Notes: generated from the sequence alone by a model not told the origin. Counted from the stretch's first letter, positions 1 through 9,167 are shown. The stretch is DNA of 64,000 bases from Rubellicoccus peritrichatus (GCF_033100135.1 NZ_CP136920.1:1178001-1242000); one strand, 5' to 3'. Numbers and translations: made by a program.

Positions 1-404
1 GTGCTTTGCCCTCCACTATTTTCAGCGCTGCGAATTTTTCCTTTAAAATTAAGACTTTGTTTGTTCATTTCAGTATATCCATCGACATGAATTGAGGCTG
101 TTTGTGATGATGCAGTAACATCGATCTTTCCCGTGATGTTTTGCACAATGGATACCTGAACTTTCATGACTCCCTTTTCTTCGGTAATGACTCCGAAGAT
201 TAATTTGTCTTTTGCAATATTCAGAGGTTTTGATACCTCATTGATAATGGCTGTCTTTAATGACTCGTCTAAATTAGCTATCTTTTTAGAGTAATCTTCT
301 ATTAATGCTTGCAAATCTGAATTGACTTCACCTTTTAGGTTCCCGGCTATCATCGCCAGGATTGTCAATTGTAGTGATAATAAATATTTTATGTGAAACT
401 TCAT
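1..404 (-). CDS. Secreted protein of unknown function, 3' end outside window (partial)
   Basis: Reading the minus strand from ATG at 404 gives about 134 codons with no stop before the window edge, so the gene is cut off at its C-terminus. The N-terminus (MKFHIKYLLSLQLTILAMIA) is a plausible Sec signal peptide. The following part is polar and Lys/Ser/Thr-rich (for example LIEDYSKKIANLDESLKT) with alternating beta-like segments. I do not recognise a family. Its ATG overlaps the TGA of the upstream Rhs gene as ATGA (404-401), the classical arrangement for translational coupling, so the two products are probably made together. Position directly behind an Rhs tip gene would fit an immunity or accessory protein, but the signal peptide makes a cytoplasmic immunity protein unlikely. 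Function is unassigned. Confidence 0.75.
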   Translation of the reverse strand, partial: MKFHIKYLLSLQLTILAMIAGNLKGEVNSDLQALIEDYSKKIANLDESLKTAIINEVSKPLNIAKDKLIFGVITEEKGVMKVQVSIVQNITGKIDVTASSQTASIHVDGYTEMNKQSLNFKGKIRSAENSGGQS

Positions 405-1654
405 TTTTCTACCTTGTAAGTGCCATTGGTGGCATCATTGAAGGCTTTTGTTGCAATCTGCAGTGATTTGACGCTTGAGGAGAATGTATAATCCCCTTCA
501 TTACGAGCTGCAGTTAAAAATCCTGTTCCATTTTTAGTTGTAGTGTTTCCGTTACTTGGAACCGTAACTGTACTCGTGGTTCTAAACTTATCGCTTCCTG
601 ATTGAATCACGAATTCAAACTGTGCAAAAAAGCTTCCAGTGTCTCCTTGATCACGAGTGACAGTTATTGTGTAACCGCCGATGTGCTGAACATTAATGCT
701 GGATGCGCCGTTCAGCTCCAGTGTTTTCTTGTCCGGGGCACCAACCGAAGTGGAGGCGGAAACTGTCCATTTACCAGTGGGATCAATTTCGATCGTCGGA
801 ATCGGTGCGTAATAATGCTGATTAGGTCCGTCAGGAAACCCTGATGGGTCGTATGTCATCCAGCGCGCGACATCGGTGCGGTAGTTGCGATAGGGAAAAA
901 CATAGGCACCGAGGTCTTTGTCGTAGGGCTTGCCAGTGAAGCGCGGTTGGTCGAGACCGGATCGGAGCTCAGCATCAAGACTTTCGCCAAAGGGGGTTAC
1001 ATTACCTGCAGTGTAGGTGGCATTGGCGCCATCACGTGCGTAGGTGGCCAGAGTATTGCCAAGGTAATCGTTTTCCATGTAATTGACTTCGCTGCCGGAA
1101 GTATCGAACGCAACTACAGGCACACCACCGGAGATATGGGGCTCATTGATGTAGCGCTCGTTACCACGTGCGGCGAGAGCCATCCCATCCCAAGCCCATT
1201 TTTCCATGCCGCCTTTGGTTTCCTTGGCTACTAACATACCTGATGGAGAATAGTGAAAGCGTGCTTCGTGTCCATTTCTGTTTACGGAGACGACTTTGTC
1301 GAGATAACCGTACTGGTATTCGACTATGGTGGTATTGCCGATACGTTCACGGATTAGGCGACCAGCGCCATCATAGTCAAATTCTGTGATCCCGGCGGCA
1401 TCTATTCGACTGACGAGCTGGTTGGCCTTGTCATAGGTCATGCGAGTAGATTGACTACCAATGGCTTTCTCGATCAAATTGCCGGAAGCGTCATAAGCGT
1501 AGGCCTGAGAGAGGTCAGGACGGCCTGCCACTTTTACTGCAGACAAACGCCCAAGCGCATCATATTCGTAGTTTTCCTCAATGGTGATGCCCTGGAGTGT
1601 CAAGGCGCCGCAAATTCCGCCGATAGCTATGCTAAGTGTTTTCCGTAGGTTCAT
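401..1654 (-). CDS. Secreted Rhs core protein, C-terminal half of a split Rhs
   Basis: A 417-residue protein with a Sec-type signal peptide (residues 1-22, MNLRKTLSIAIGGICGALTL). It continues with YD repeats (YEYDALGRL, YAYDASGNL, FDYDGAGRL) and the Rhs-associated core near residues 230-296, including FTGKPYDKDLGAYVFPYRNY, then RWMTYDPSGF and the terminal IDPTGKW. Full Rhs proteins are usually single chains over 1000 residues; this one carries only the last repeats and the core. The tail after the core (about 297-417) is Ser/Thr/Gly-rich and beta-like, and is where polymorphic Rhs toxins carry their variable domain; I recognise no toxin motif in it. The upstream gene at 1853-4312 supplies the missing N-terminal repeats. 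Downstream it overlaps the next ORF by ATGA. Confidence 0.85.
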   Translation of the reverse strand: MNLRKTLSIAIGGICGALTLQGITIEENYEYDALGRLSAVKVAGRPDLSQAYAYDASGNLIEKAIGSQSTRMTYDKANQLVSRIDAAGITEFDYDGAGRLIRERIGNTTIVEYQYGYLDKVVSVNRNGHEARFHYSPSGMLVAKETKGGMEKWAWDGMALAARGNERYINEPHISGGVPVVAFDTSGSEVNYMENDYLGNTLATYARDGANATYTAGNVTPFGESLDAELRSGLDQPRFTGKPYDKDLGAYVFPYRNYRTDVARWMTYDPSGFPDGPNQHYYAPIPTIEIDPTGKWTVSASTSVGAPDKKTLELNGASSINVQHIGGYTITVTRDQGDTGSFFAQFEFVIQSGSDKFRTTSTVTVPSNGNTTTKNGTGFLTAARNEGDYTFSSSVKSLQIATKAFNDATNGTYKVEK

Positions 1655-1852
1655 GATGGATTTTATAGTTTAGATTCAGTTATGATAGGGCAGTATCAAT
1701 ATATTAAGAATAGATAAGAATAATCTTGTCCAGGGAAAAATTCGGTATAATTGAGAATTAATCCAAAAGAAATGATGCAACCGTTTTATTTTAGGGCTGC
1801 TACCTTATGCCCCCTAAAATAATAGGGGATAGTAGTTATTAACCTAATACCT

Positions 1853-4312
1853 TCAATCAGGGATATGTATAGTTCGGCGATTGAGCCGACCGCTTTCATC
1901 CCATAAGTAATGAATAGCTTTGAGCTCTTCGCCCTTGGGCCCTCGACTGACAATGGAAGCAAGACGATCCATCTCATTATAGCCGTAATCGATCGTGACA
2001 CCGTTGGCCATGAGTTTGCTGGATAATTGGAATCCGGCTGGGGCATAGACGTAGCGAACCTGCCAGGCACCATTTATAGCCATCTCTGTCATGCGTCCTA
2101 GTGTGTCGTAGCGATAGGTAGTTGCCCGGTTCTCGATCACTTTTCCGTTAGCGCTTTCCAGTTTATATCGAGTGGTTTCCTTAAGCCCGGCTGGAGTGTA
2201 AGTATATATCAGACTTGACCGGCTGCCATCCGGATATGTTACACGTTCGCCGGTTTTACGGTCCATCTCATCGTAGGCATAGTCGGTGCTTACTGTGCCA
2301 GTGGTTGCTTTCTCAATCCGCCCGTAGGCATCGTAGGTGTATTGCATCACTTCATTGGGGCCATATTCGACCCGACGTACCCTGCCATGTTCATCGTAAT
2401 CCACAGCCGTGGCGGTGGGATCGGTCGCAATTTTTTCTAACTGACCAATCGAATCAAATGTCCATTCTCGTTTTTGTCCTTCAGAGTTTTCCTGGAGTGC
2501 AATCTGACCGAAGTCGTTGTAGTTGAAGGTAATTGCGGCGCCACGGGAATCCTCCCAGCCGGTTATCTGACCAGCGGGATCATAGTGGTAGTCAATGCGT
2601 TCAGCCAGTGGATTGATCTCTTGCAGAAGCTTGCCTTCAAGGTCATAGGTGCGAACTGTGGTTTGCCCTTCCGGGTCGATAATGCCAATGCGTTCATTTC
2701 CGTTTTGAGAAACACGCTCATAGCTTTTCCATGGTTTGCCATTACGCAATGTCTGACTCAATCGGCCTCGTGCGTCATATTCGTAAGTCCAGGTGACACT
2801 TCCGTCCTTAACGCTTTCCAGTTGATTGTAATCGTTGTACGTAAATTCCCTGGTATTACCACCGGGTGTTTGCTGACGAATCGTTCTACCGTGTTCATCA
2901 TACTCCCATGCTGTGATCAGGTCCATGGGATAAATCCTGCGATTCAACCTCCCATAGCGATCATACTCGAAACCGTGCAGGCCACCTGCTTTGTCCTTGA
3001 ACTGAACGAGCTCACCTCGGTCATTATATTGAAATTCAATCACTTCGCCGGAAGGATCAGTAACTGATTTGGGCTTGTCACTGGATTCGGCATAGGTGTA
3101 GCGGGTTGGTGGATACCCCTCTCGTGCTGTTTCCAATAGTCGGCCTTGATCATCCCATGTGAAGGAAATTGGGGCCTTGCCTCGCTCTTTGCGCAAGGAT
3201 GCGTTGTCGTTTTCATCATACTCCAGTTCAATGACAGGCTTACCATCCGGGGCTGTCACTTCGTCAAGGAGTCCCTGGGCGCTCGGGGCAGTGTTGGGAT
3301 TCCAGCGTACTTCCCTGGTTATGCCTCCGCGTTCAACGGTTTTTAGGCGATTGGTCAGAGGATTGTAAGCAATGCGCTCATCTTGTCCTAAGGCATTTCT
3401 ACTGATGAGGTTAATTCCATCGAGAGCGGCACCATAACGATAGAGAAAATGATTATCCATGACCAGTATCGCTCTTTGGGTTGCATGGTCTAGTTCCAGT
3501 TCCGATTCTTCAGCGTAGGTGAGAATATCTGTGATCCAATCGTAACGTTCGCGATATCCGCTAGGCATTTCAATTGCTGAAGTGAGCCCATTTCGGTATT
3601 CAAATTGATGTGAACGCGCTCTCTCATCAAATGGTATCCAGGAAGTTATTAACTCCGTATCGTCTTGATATTCAAAAATGTGCCAGTGAGGTCCAATTCT
3701 CAGTTCCTGTAGACGTTGCAGATCATCGTATTTTGCATCAAGAAGAGTGAATGGTTCTTCACCATCAAGGCGTTGTTCGATACTTGTAATCAGTGTTAAA
3801 TCGGTTCCGAAATAGAGTTTTCGACCGGTTGGGGCAGTCAGTGCCTGGATGGCTCCATCGCGGTAGGTATATTCCCAGCCATCGTGTGATAGAATTCTAA
3901 CATAAGCCTTGTCTTCATCGTTGCGGATTGCTGTCCAACCCTTGGGGAGCTCGGCAGGTACGGTTTTTAAGAGTAAATGTTCTGCGTTCTTTCCGCCAAA
4001 TACCATCTCTCTGCCGCCTGGCGCCACCCAGATTATTTGTCCTCTTCTGACTGGAACCACATAGGTTGTGAGTTGGGGTACGGTCCAAAGGCTGAATGTC
4101 TCGTATTCATCGAGGGGATAATCTGAAAGCGAATGTTCCAGCATTATCGGAAAGGAAAACTCTGGTGAGCCGCCCAGGCTCCCTAAAGTAAAACTCCTAG
4201 ACAAACTACCGTCGATTCCGAGACGGCCCAGGCTTAAACTCTGTTTTTTCCAGTTCTCAGCAGAAACGGATACTACCGCTAATAATAAAATAATGATATA
4301 CTGATGGCGCAT
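1853..4312 (-). CDS. Secreted YD-repeat (Rhs) protein, N-terminal half of a split Rhs
   Basis: About 819 residues from ATG 4312; an upstream TTG at 4330 is less likely because the ATG opens directly into a signal peptide (MRHQYIIILLLAVVSVSA). An N-terminal beta-rich region with SLGGSPEFSFPI and VWVAPGG-like segments precedes more than ten YD repeats (YNDRGEL, YDRYGRL, YDEHGRT, YDARGRL, YDPAGQI, YDAYGRI, YDTLGRM). It ends cleanly within a repeat at WDESGRLNRRTIHIPD, without the DPxG core. The core is encoded by the next gene (401-1654) after a 198-bp gap. Because the second gene has its own start and its own signal peptide, this is not a simple frameshift. Rhs/YD proteins form hollow beta-shells that encase toxins or act as surface adhesins; which applies here cannot be told. 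Confidence 0.87.
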   Translation of the reverse strand: MRHQYIIILLLAVVSVSAENWKKQSLSLGRLGIDGSLSRSFTLGSLGGSPEFSFPIMLEHSLSDYPLDEYETFSLWTVPQLTTYVVPVRRGQIIWVAPGGREMVFGGKNAEHLLLKTVPAELPKGWTAIRNDEDKAYVRILSHDGWEYTYRDGAIQALTAPTGRKLYFGTDLTLITSIEQRLDGEEPFTLLDAKYDDLQRLQELRIGPHWHIFEYQDDTELITSWIPFDERARSHQFEYRNGLTSAIEMPSGYRERYDWITDILTYAEESELELDHATQRAILVMDNHFLYRYGAALDGINLISRNALGQDERIAYNPLTNRLKTVERGGITREVRWNPNTAPSAQGLLDEVTAPDGKPVIELEYDENDNASLRKERGKAPISFTWDDQGRLLETAREGYPPTRYTYAESSDKPKSVTDPSGEVIEFQYNDRGELVQFKDKAGGLHGFEYDRYGRLNRRIYPMDLITAWEYDEHGRTIRQQTPGGNTREFTYNDYNQLESVKDGSVTWTYEYDARGRLSQTLRNGKPWKSYERVSQNGNERIGIIDPEGQTTVRTYDLEGKLLQEINPLAERIDYHYDPAGQITGWEDSRGAAITFNYNDFGQIALQENSEGQKREWTFDSIGQLEKIATDPTATAVDYDEHGRVRRVEYGPNEVMQYTYDAYGRIEKATTGTVSTDYAYDEMDRKTGERVTYPDGSRSSLIYTYTPAGLKETTRYKLESANGKVIENRATTYRYDTLGRMTEMAINGAWQVRYVYAPAGFQLSSKLMANGVTIDYGYNEMDRLASIVSRGPKGEELKAIHYLWDESGRLNRRTIHIPD

Positions 4313-4388
4313 GACTTCAAACTTTAACAATTCTTATTGACTATAATTAGGCAAACAGCGTTTAAGTGATCTCTTCATTTTTTCCGCC

Positions 4389-6182
4389 ATGACAACATTT
4401 TTCTACATCATCTCCTTTTTTGTCGTATCGGCACCACAGGACTATACGGGTTTTCGTGTGTGGACAAATAGCGATGGGCAATCCGTTACTGCTCGTTTGA
4501 TTAATTCTGATGAAGAAAGCGTTAAGATTGAGACTCGCGAATACCGCATCTATGATATCTTAATTGAAGACCTGTCTGAAGATGACCGTAACATTGTCGT
4601 TGTTACATTGGGAAAAGATAAGTTCGATGCGGCACTTCGTTATCTGGATGAAGAGTTGAATAAGAAAAAGAAAGGAAGAAAAGTAACCGACGTAGATCTC
4701 CCCTACATACATGATGCGGCGAATTACCTGCATGCTCGTTATGCTTTGCTGGAGTCAAAATTGCAGCCGTTAGGTCAGTTCGCAGATGACTCGACTCATT
4801 GGCAGCGCCTTGAATCTGGGATGGCTTATTTTATGACAGACTGGCTTGCCCGGGCTCGGACTGAAGACAGGATATTGTTCCCCGATGGACGACGAGTTCC
4901 GTTTTTGGAACACATTGTTTTGCGTCTCCGCGAATTTGACGAATACATTACGGCCAAAGAAGATGGGGAGCCTTACATGCAATCGCGCGTTGGAATGTTG
5001 ATCCCTGTTAAATTTGTACCTGAAGGTGGCGTGACTGAAAACCAGCCTTATCATTACTTCGCCTACCTTCCAGAAAATTACGGCTCTTCCGAAGACCCTT
5101 TACTCTTTGTCATGCAGGGGGCGGGAGAACATGGGTTGAATCTCGACAACATGAGGGTTCAGGAATTGGTCAAGAAACTTGCGAAGGAAAAGGACTATCC
5201 GATTCTATGCGCTGCAATCCAAACCAACGACGAGTATTACAAACCGGATTACCTGAATGTGGTTTTTGAAGATGTGAAGCAGCGCTTGACTTTCAATGAA
5301 GACCGTGTCGTTGCGAGTGGCTTTAGTGCTGGCGGTGCCGGTGTCTGGCGCTGGGGTGTGGCCAATCCTGAGCATTTTGCTGCTTTAGTTCCGATATGTG
5401 GAAACTTGCCGCTTTATGAGATTCGACGTTTGCAAAGCATGCCCGTTTGGCTCTTCAACAACGGCAGAGATAATGTTTATATCCAAGAGCGTGCGATTGC
5501 TACCTTGGAGGGCATGGGTGCGCCGATTAAGAATACAATTTATGAAGATGGGAAAGGGCACAATGCATGGACGGCAGCTTATAATGAAGACGAACTTGTG
5601 CAGTGGATTTTAGAGCAACGTCGCGACAACACACGGGATATCCCTCCACCTCCGTTTTCTAAATTCGCTTTTGATGATCATCTGACAGCGCCCGAAGTAC
5701 AATCCATACCGGCTGCGGAATATGTCACGCTCATGTATGGGGCCAGGGAGAAGGATGTGGCCAAAGACTCAATAATGCAAAGACATCAAAAGCGCTATGG
5801 ATTTTTTCATGACGCCGTTTTGAATGACTCATTCAAAGCACTTAACCAATATGTTCGTCACAACCTGCAACAACCAGCGATCAATCCGCTGACTCGCTTT
5901 ATTGATAGAGATGAGGAAACGGAGTATATATTTGGAATTGAAACATCAGGATTAAGCAGGAAGGAAGTTAGTCCGCCCTTTGAATTAGATTCTGCCAGAA
6001 CGTTCAATTGTTACACATCTTATTATCTCAGTGCGATCTCCGATCCATCGGCAGCTTTGAATCGCCTTAGAAGGATGGCTGAGGATGAGGGGTTTGAGCT
6101 GACTGGTGAAGATCGTGTCGTTTATCACCAGCCATTCTTTGATGATAAGCAGTTTTATGAGCTTCAGGTCGGCATACGCTGA
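4389..6182 (+). CDS. SHD1 - alpha/beta-hydrolase (esterase) - GyrI-like fusion protein
   Basis: A 597-residue protein with three recognisable parts. Residues 1-15 are hydrophobic (MTTFFYIISFFVVSA), a likely signal peptide. About 20-70 resembles an SHD1 domain (FRVWTNSDGQSVTARL, IEDLSEDDRN), a small domain common in planctomycetes and verrucomicrobia. About 215-415 is an alpha/beta-hydrolase of the PHB-depolymerase/feruloyl-esterase type: GFSAGG at 311-316 gives nucleophile Ser313, Asp361 sits in NNGRDNVY and His391 in GKGHNAW. The C-terminal 150 residues (ending FYELQVGIR) look like a GyrI-like/SOUL effector-binding domain; this last call is weaker. The stop is 3 nt before the next ATG, so it forms an operon with the O-antigen-ligase-like gene. 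A role in trimming acyl groups from an envelope or foreign polymer is inference. Confidence 0.8.
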   Translation: MTTFFYIISFFVVSAPQDYTGFRVWTNSDGQSVTARLINSDEESVKIETREYRIYDILIEDLSEDDRNIVVVTLGKDKFDAALRYLDEELNKKKKGRKVTDVDLPYIHDAANYLHARYALLESKLQPLGQFADDSTHWQRLESGMAYFMTDWLARARTEDRILFPDGRRVPFLEHIVLRLREFDEYITAKEDGEPYMQSRVGMLIPVKFVPEGGVTENQPYHYFAYLPENYGSSEDPLLFVMQGAGEHGLNLDNMRVQELVKKLAKEKDYPILCAAIQTNDEYYKPDYLNVVFEDVKQRLTFNEDRVVASGFSAGGAGVWRWGVANPEHFAALVPICGNLPLYEIRRLQSMPVWLFNNGRDNVYIQERAIATLEGMGAPIKNTIYEDGKGHNAWTAAYNEDELVQWILEQRRDNTRDIPPPPFSKFAFDDHLTAPEVQSIPAAEYVTLMYGAREKDVAKDSIMQRHQKRYGFFHDAVLNDSFKALNQYVRHNLQQPAINPLTRFIDRDEETEYIFGIETSGLSRKEVSPPFELDSARTFNCYTSYYLSAISDPSAALNRLRRMAEDEGFELTGEDRVVYHQPFFDDKQFYELQVGIR

Positions 6183-6185
6183 GCG

Positions 6186-7613
6186 ATGGAAGGGATTTAC
6201 TACTTTGGTGAGAATCTGCGCTGGAATCTGCTTTGGCAGAATCCGAATGTTGCCGGTGCCTTTGTTACAACATGTCTGATTGCTTTATCTGCTTTCAGCC
6301 TCACATTGATCCTGCGAAAAAGCTGGATGTGCTATTTGGGTATATCATTACTTTTGGTGCAAACTGCAGGGCTGTTTCTTCTTGCTAAAACTTATTCAAG
6401 AGGAGCACTCGTGGCCTGGATTGTTACAACGGTAATTTTACTTCTCCTCAGTTTGGTTCGCTTTGGTGGCAGACGCATTGTCTGGGCTCACTTCGTTGGT
6501 TTATTGTTCGTGATGGTGCTTATGCTTTGGGCAACAGATTTTATCTCCCGGGCTGATCCACGATTTGTTTCTCAAGATGCCTCGGCGACGAATCGGCTAG
6601 TACTCTGGCAGGGTGGAGCACAAATGATTGCCGCTGCGCCGTTAAGTGGTTGGGGTATTGATCAATCGGGTTCCGGTTTTATGAACTGGTATCAGGATGT
6701 CGAAGCAACGGCAGGCTATCGTGGTATGGTTAACAGTTACCTGCATGTTGGGGTTGAAAGAGGATTACCCATATTGGCGCTCTGGCTAATGCTGCTCTTT
6801 GGTGTTCTTTTCTTGTCCGCATATTACGGATTCAATAAGGGATGCCCCGAATGGATGGCTCCATTTGCAATGTCCACAATTGGTGCCTGGCTTGCTTTGG
6901 CTATATGCAACTTTTTTAGTACATTGTGGATATTTAAATCACTTTGGTTCGTGCCCGGCGCATTCGCATTAATATCTCTTCTGTTATTCCTAACTGCTTT
7001 GAGAAAAGCCTCATTTCGTATTGTTGTATTAGGTTCTTTGGCATCTATTACAATGGCTTTACTCGTGTGTCTGGGCCTTTTTGCATATGGCCATTCACAA
7101 AATACAACAGCTTATTCATTGGTCAAAAGCGATGGTTTCATCACTTTGACAAATGACAATCAGGGCAAGGGATTATCTTTCTTGATTTATCCGGATTCGG
7201 ATACTCTGGGTCAGGATGTTGGCAAGGCCATCCGACAGCTTTTAGGTGAAAAGAAATTGGGGATTCAACATATTGTAATCGCTTGGCCGGAAGTCAAAAA
7301 GCAAGAGTCAACCGATGATGATTTAACAATGATTGTTGTATGTGGAGCTTCGGTCAATGACTCCGCAATTGATTACAACGGGCAGGATGTGCTTTTATTG
7401 AATCCGGTTGGTTCAGTGCCTGTTGGCCTGGAAAGCGCAAATTCAGTCGAAATACTTTTCGGAAGTGTTGATATACACCGACAGCAGAAACGCTGGTTGC
7501 GCTCGGCGAAGAAGAACCAGTGGAAAATAACTCGTATTCCCGGACTTGGCCAGGACTTGACCCCCATGTGGCCCGAGTGTTTGTATATGGGTAAATTGAG
7601 TAGTGAAATGTAG
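6186..7613 (+). CDS. O-antigen ligase/polymerase-like membrane protein with extra C-terminal domain
   Basis: A 475-residue protein. The first 310 residues hold about eight membrane segments with hallmarks of the Wzy_C/WaaL family: NPNVAGAF near the N-terminus, the SRGALVAW motif, and the long periplasmic loop containing NRLVLWQGG and GWGIDQSG. Members of this family join or polymerise lipid-linked glycans at the outer face of the inner membrane. The protein starts at the NPN segment, so it lacks several N-terminal helices found in full-length WaaL. The last 150 residues are soluble and not typical of the family (IQHIVIAWPEVKK, DVLLLNPVGSVPVG); I do not recognise them. It is co-directional with, and 3 nt behind, the esterase fusion gene, and converges on the GntR-PurM gene. 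Confidence 0.72.
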   Translation: MEGIYYFGENLRWNLLWQNPNVAGAFVTTCLIALSAFSLTLILRKSWMCYLGISLLLVQTAGLFLLAKTYSRGALVAWIVTTVILLLLSLVRFGGRRIVWAHFVGLLFVMVLMLWATDFISRADPRFVSQDASATNRLVLWQGGAQMIAAAPLSGWGIDQSGSGFMNWYQDVEATAGYRGMVNSYLHVGVERGLPILALWLMLLFGVLFLSAYYGFNKGCPEWMAPFAMSTIGAWLALAICNFFSTLWIFKSLWFVPGAFALISLLLFLTALRKASFRIVVLGSLASITMALLVCLGLFAYGHSQNTTAYSLVKSDGFITLTNDNQGKGLSFLIYPDSDTLGQDVGKAIRQLLGEKKLGIQHIVIAWPEVKKQESTDDDLTMIVVCGASVNDSAIDYNGQDVLLLNPVGSVPVGLESANSVEILFGSVDIHRQQKRWLRSAKKNQWKITRIPGLGQDLTPMWPECLYMGKLSSEM

Positions 7614-7638
7614 CTGTTGAAATCTTAATTATTCTCGG

Positions 7639-9117
7639 TTACAATGTATACTTCAAAAGCTTCTTTCCGTGGGCGATAGTGAGGTGGTTACCGCCATCCT
7701 TACGTTCAGACTTCTTGGTTTGCCCGATGACGTCGGCTTCGAGACCGAATGAACGGATGAGTGTCAGCAGCTTTTTTGCATCGCTTTTCTTACAGAAGAC
7801 TTCAAGGCGGTGACCCATGTTGTAGACCTGGTACATTTCCTTCGTAGTGGTACCACTGGCCTTTTGGATGGCTTTGAAGATCGGAGGAATCGGCATGAAG
7901 TTATCTTTCACAAAATGTACGCCGCGGCCGAAGCGGAGGCACTTGGTTTGTCCGCCGCCTGAGCAGTGGACGAGTCCGCGAATAGAGTCCGAGTATTCGG
8001 CCAGCATTTTGGCAACAACCGGTGCGTAAGTCCGGGTTGGACTGAGCAAGGCCTGGCCTACGGTTAAGGAGCTGCCCGGCAGAGGATCGGCCATACGGTA
8101 TGGACCACAATAGACGAGTGACTTGTCGGTGTTCTTGTCGTAGGTTTCAGGGAATTTTTTGCGGTAGTAAGGCGAGAGTAGATCATGCCGGGCACTGGTC
8201 AGGCCATTGCTGCCGATGCCGCTATTTTCGCCTTCTTCGTAATCACAAGTTCCGGCTGATGAGATGCCAATGATGGCAAGGCCGGGTTTGATTTCCGCGC
8301 CGGTGATGACTTTATCTTTACGCATGACGGCAACGCAGCAGGAGTCAACCGTGACGGTTCCGGTGAGGTCGCCAACATCGGCGGTTTCACCACCACCGCT
8401 GTAAACATCGACGCCATAGCCCCGCATTTTTTGAAGAAATGCTTCGGTGCCTGAGATCAGTTCGGTCAGTGCTTCCGCCGGGAAATTGCGGGCATTGCGA
8501 TTGACTGTGCTGCTGAGCAGAATGCGATCAACAGCTCCTACACAGAGCAGATCGTCGATGTTCATCACGATGCTGTCCTGTGCGATACCACGAAATACGG
8601 CTGGGTCGCCAGTTTCGCGATACTGTAAATAGCCGAGGATCGATTTCGTGCCACTGCCGTCCGCATGGATGACGTTGCATTTGGACGGGTCGGCAGTGAG
8701 GTAGTCTTCGGTGATTTTGCAGAAAGCGCCCGGGAAAACACCTTGGTCAAGTTTATCAACTGCAGCGTGGACTTCAGTCTTGCTTGCGGAAACGCCGCGC
8801 GCTGCGTAACGGCCTTCGGGAGGCGATCCTTTTACCGCCGATGTCCCTTTCTTTGTCGTCGCCGCACTAGCCGGTTTTTTCTTACCCGCGACCCGATAGG
8901 CGCTGCGGGCCTTTGCGGAGACGAGACCTTTCGCCTCTAGTTGCTTGAATGCTTTGACGACTGTGTTTAGCGCAAGGTCGTGTCCATCAGCAATTTTGCG
9001 GAGGCTGGGGAGCTGCGTACCAGGTGCGAGCTTGCCGGTGTTGATGGCAAAGTGAATCTGGTCGGCGACCTGTTGGTAAACAGGAATCTTGTCTTTGGTT
9101 TGAATCTCAAGCTGCAT
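7639..9117 (-). CDS. purM: GntR-type DNA-binding domain fused to AIR synthase (PurM)
   Basis: 492 residues from ATG 9117 ([10 protein letters not shown]); the frame stays open upstream but this is where the GntR domain begins. Residues 8-77 are a winged helix of the GntR/YtrA type ([48 protein letters not shown]). Residues 78-105 are a basic, Ala/Ser-rich linker. From about 106 to the end is phosphoribosylformylglycinamidine cyclo-ligase of the type seen in Bacteroidetes: [64 protein letters not shown]. That enzyme closes formylglycinamidine ribotide to AIR with ATP, step 5 of purine synthesis. PurM is normally about 345-390 residues without a DNA-binding domain. A perfect inverted repeat lies 22 bp upstream of the start, in the space shared with a divergent gene, so autoregulation by the enzyme itself is a reasonable inference. 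Confidence 0.9.
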   Translation of the reverse strand: MQLEIQTKDKIPVYQQVADQIHFAINTGKLAPGTQLPSLRKIADGHDLALNTVVKAFKQLEAKGLVSAKARSAYRVAGKKKPASAATTKKGTSAVKGSPPEGRYAARGVSASKTEVHAAVDKLDQGVFPGAFCKITEDYLTADPSKCNVIHADGSGTKSILGYLQYRETGDPAVFRGIAQDSIVMNIDDLLCVGAVDRILLSSTVNRNARNFPAEALTELISGTEAFLQKMRGYGVDVYSGGGETADVGDLTGTVTVDSCCVAVMRKDKVITGAEIKPGLAIIGISSAGTCDYEEGENSGIGSNGLTSARHDLLSPYYRKKFPETYDKNTDKSLVYCGPYRMADPLPGSSLTVGQALLSPTRTYAPVVAKMLAEYSDSIRGLVHCSGGGQTKCLRFGRGVHFVKDNFMPIPPIFKAIQKASGTTTKEMYQVYNMGHRLEVFCKKSDAKKLLTLIRSFGLEADVIGQTKKSERKDGGNHLTIAHGKKLLKYTL

Positions 9118-9139
9118 GGGAATAATGATGTTGTTATCT

Positions 9140-9157
9140 GTATCATATGTATGATAC
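9140..9157. promoter_or_regulatory. Perfect inverted repeat, candidate operator of the GntR-PurM fusion
   Basis: Seen directly: GTATCATA-TG-TATGATAC, two exact 8-bp arms around a 2-bp centre. It lies between the divergent starts of the GntR-PurM gene (9117) and the methyltransferase (9168). Length and symmetry fit a GntR-family dimer site. Each arm also contains TATGAT, a good -10 hexamer, read outward in opposite directions, so the site may overlap two promoters. Operator function is inferred from position and symmetry only. Confidence 0.65.
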
Positions 9158-9167
9158 AAGAGGTCAA

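Noticed and set aside
401-4312. Rhs pair as a frameshifted single gene
   Set aside because: The second half has its own ATG and a clear signal peptide, and 198 bp separate the two frames; a frameshift would not create these.
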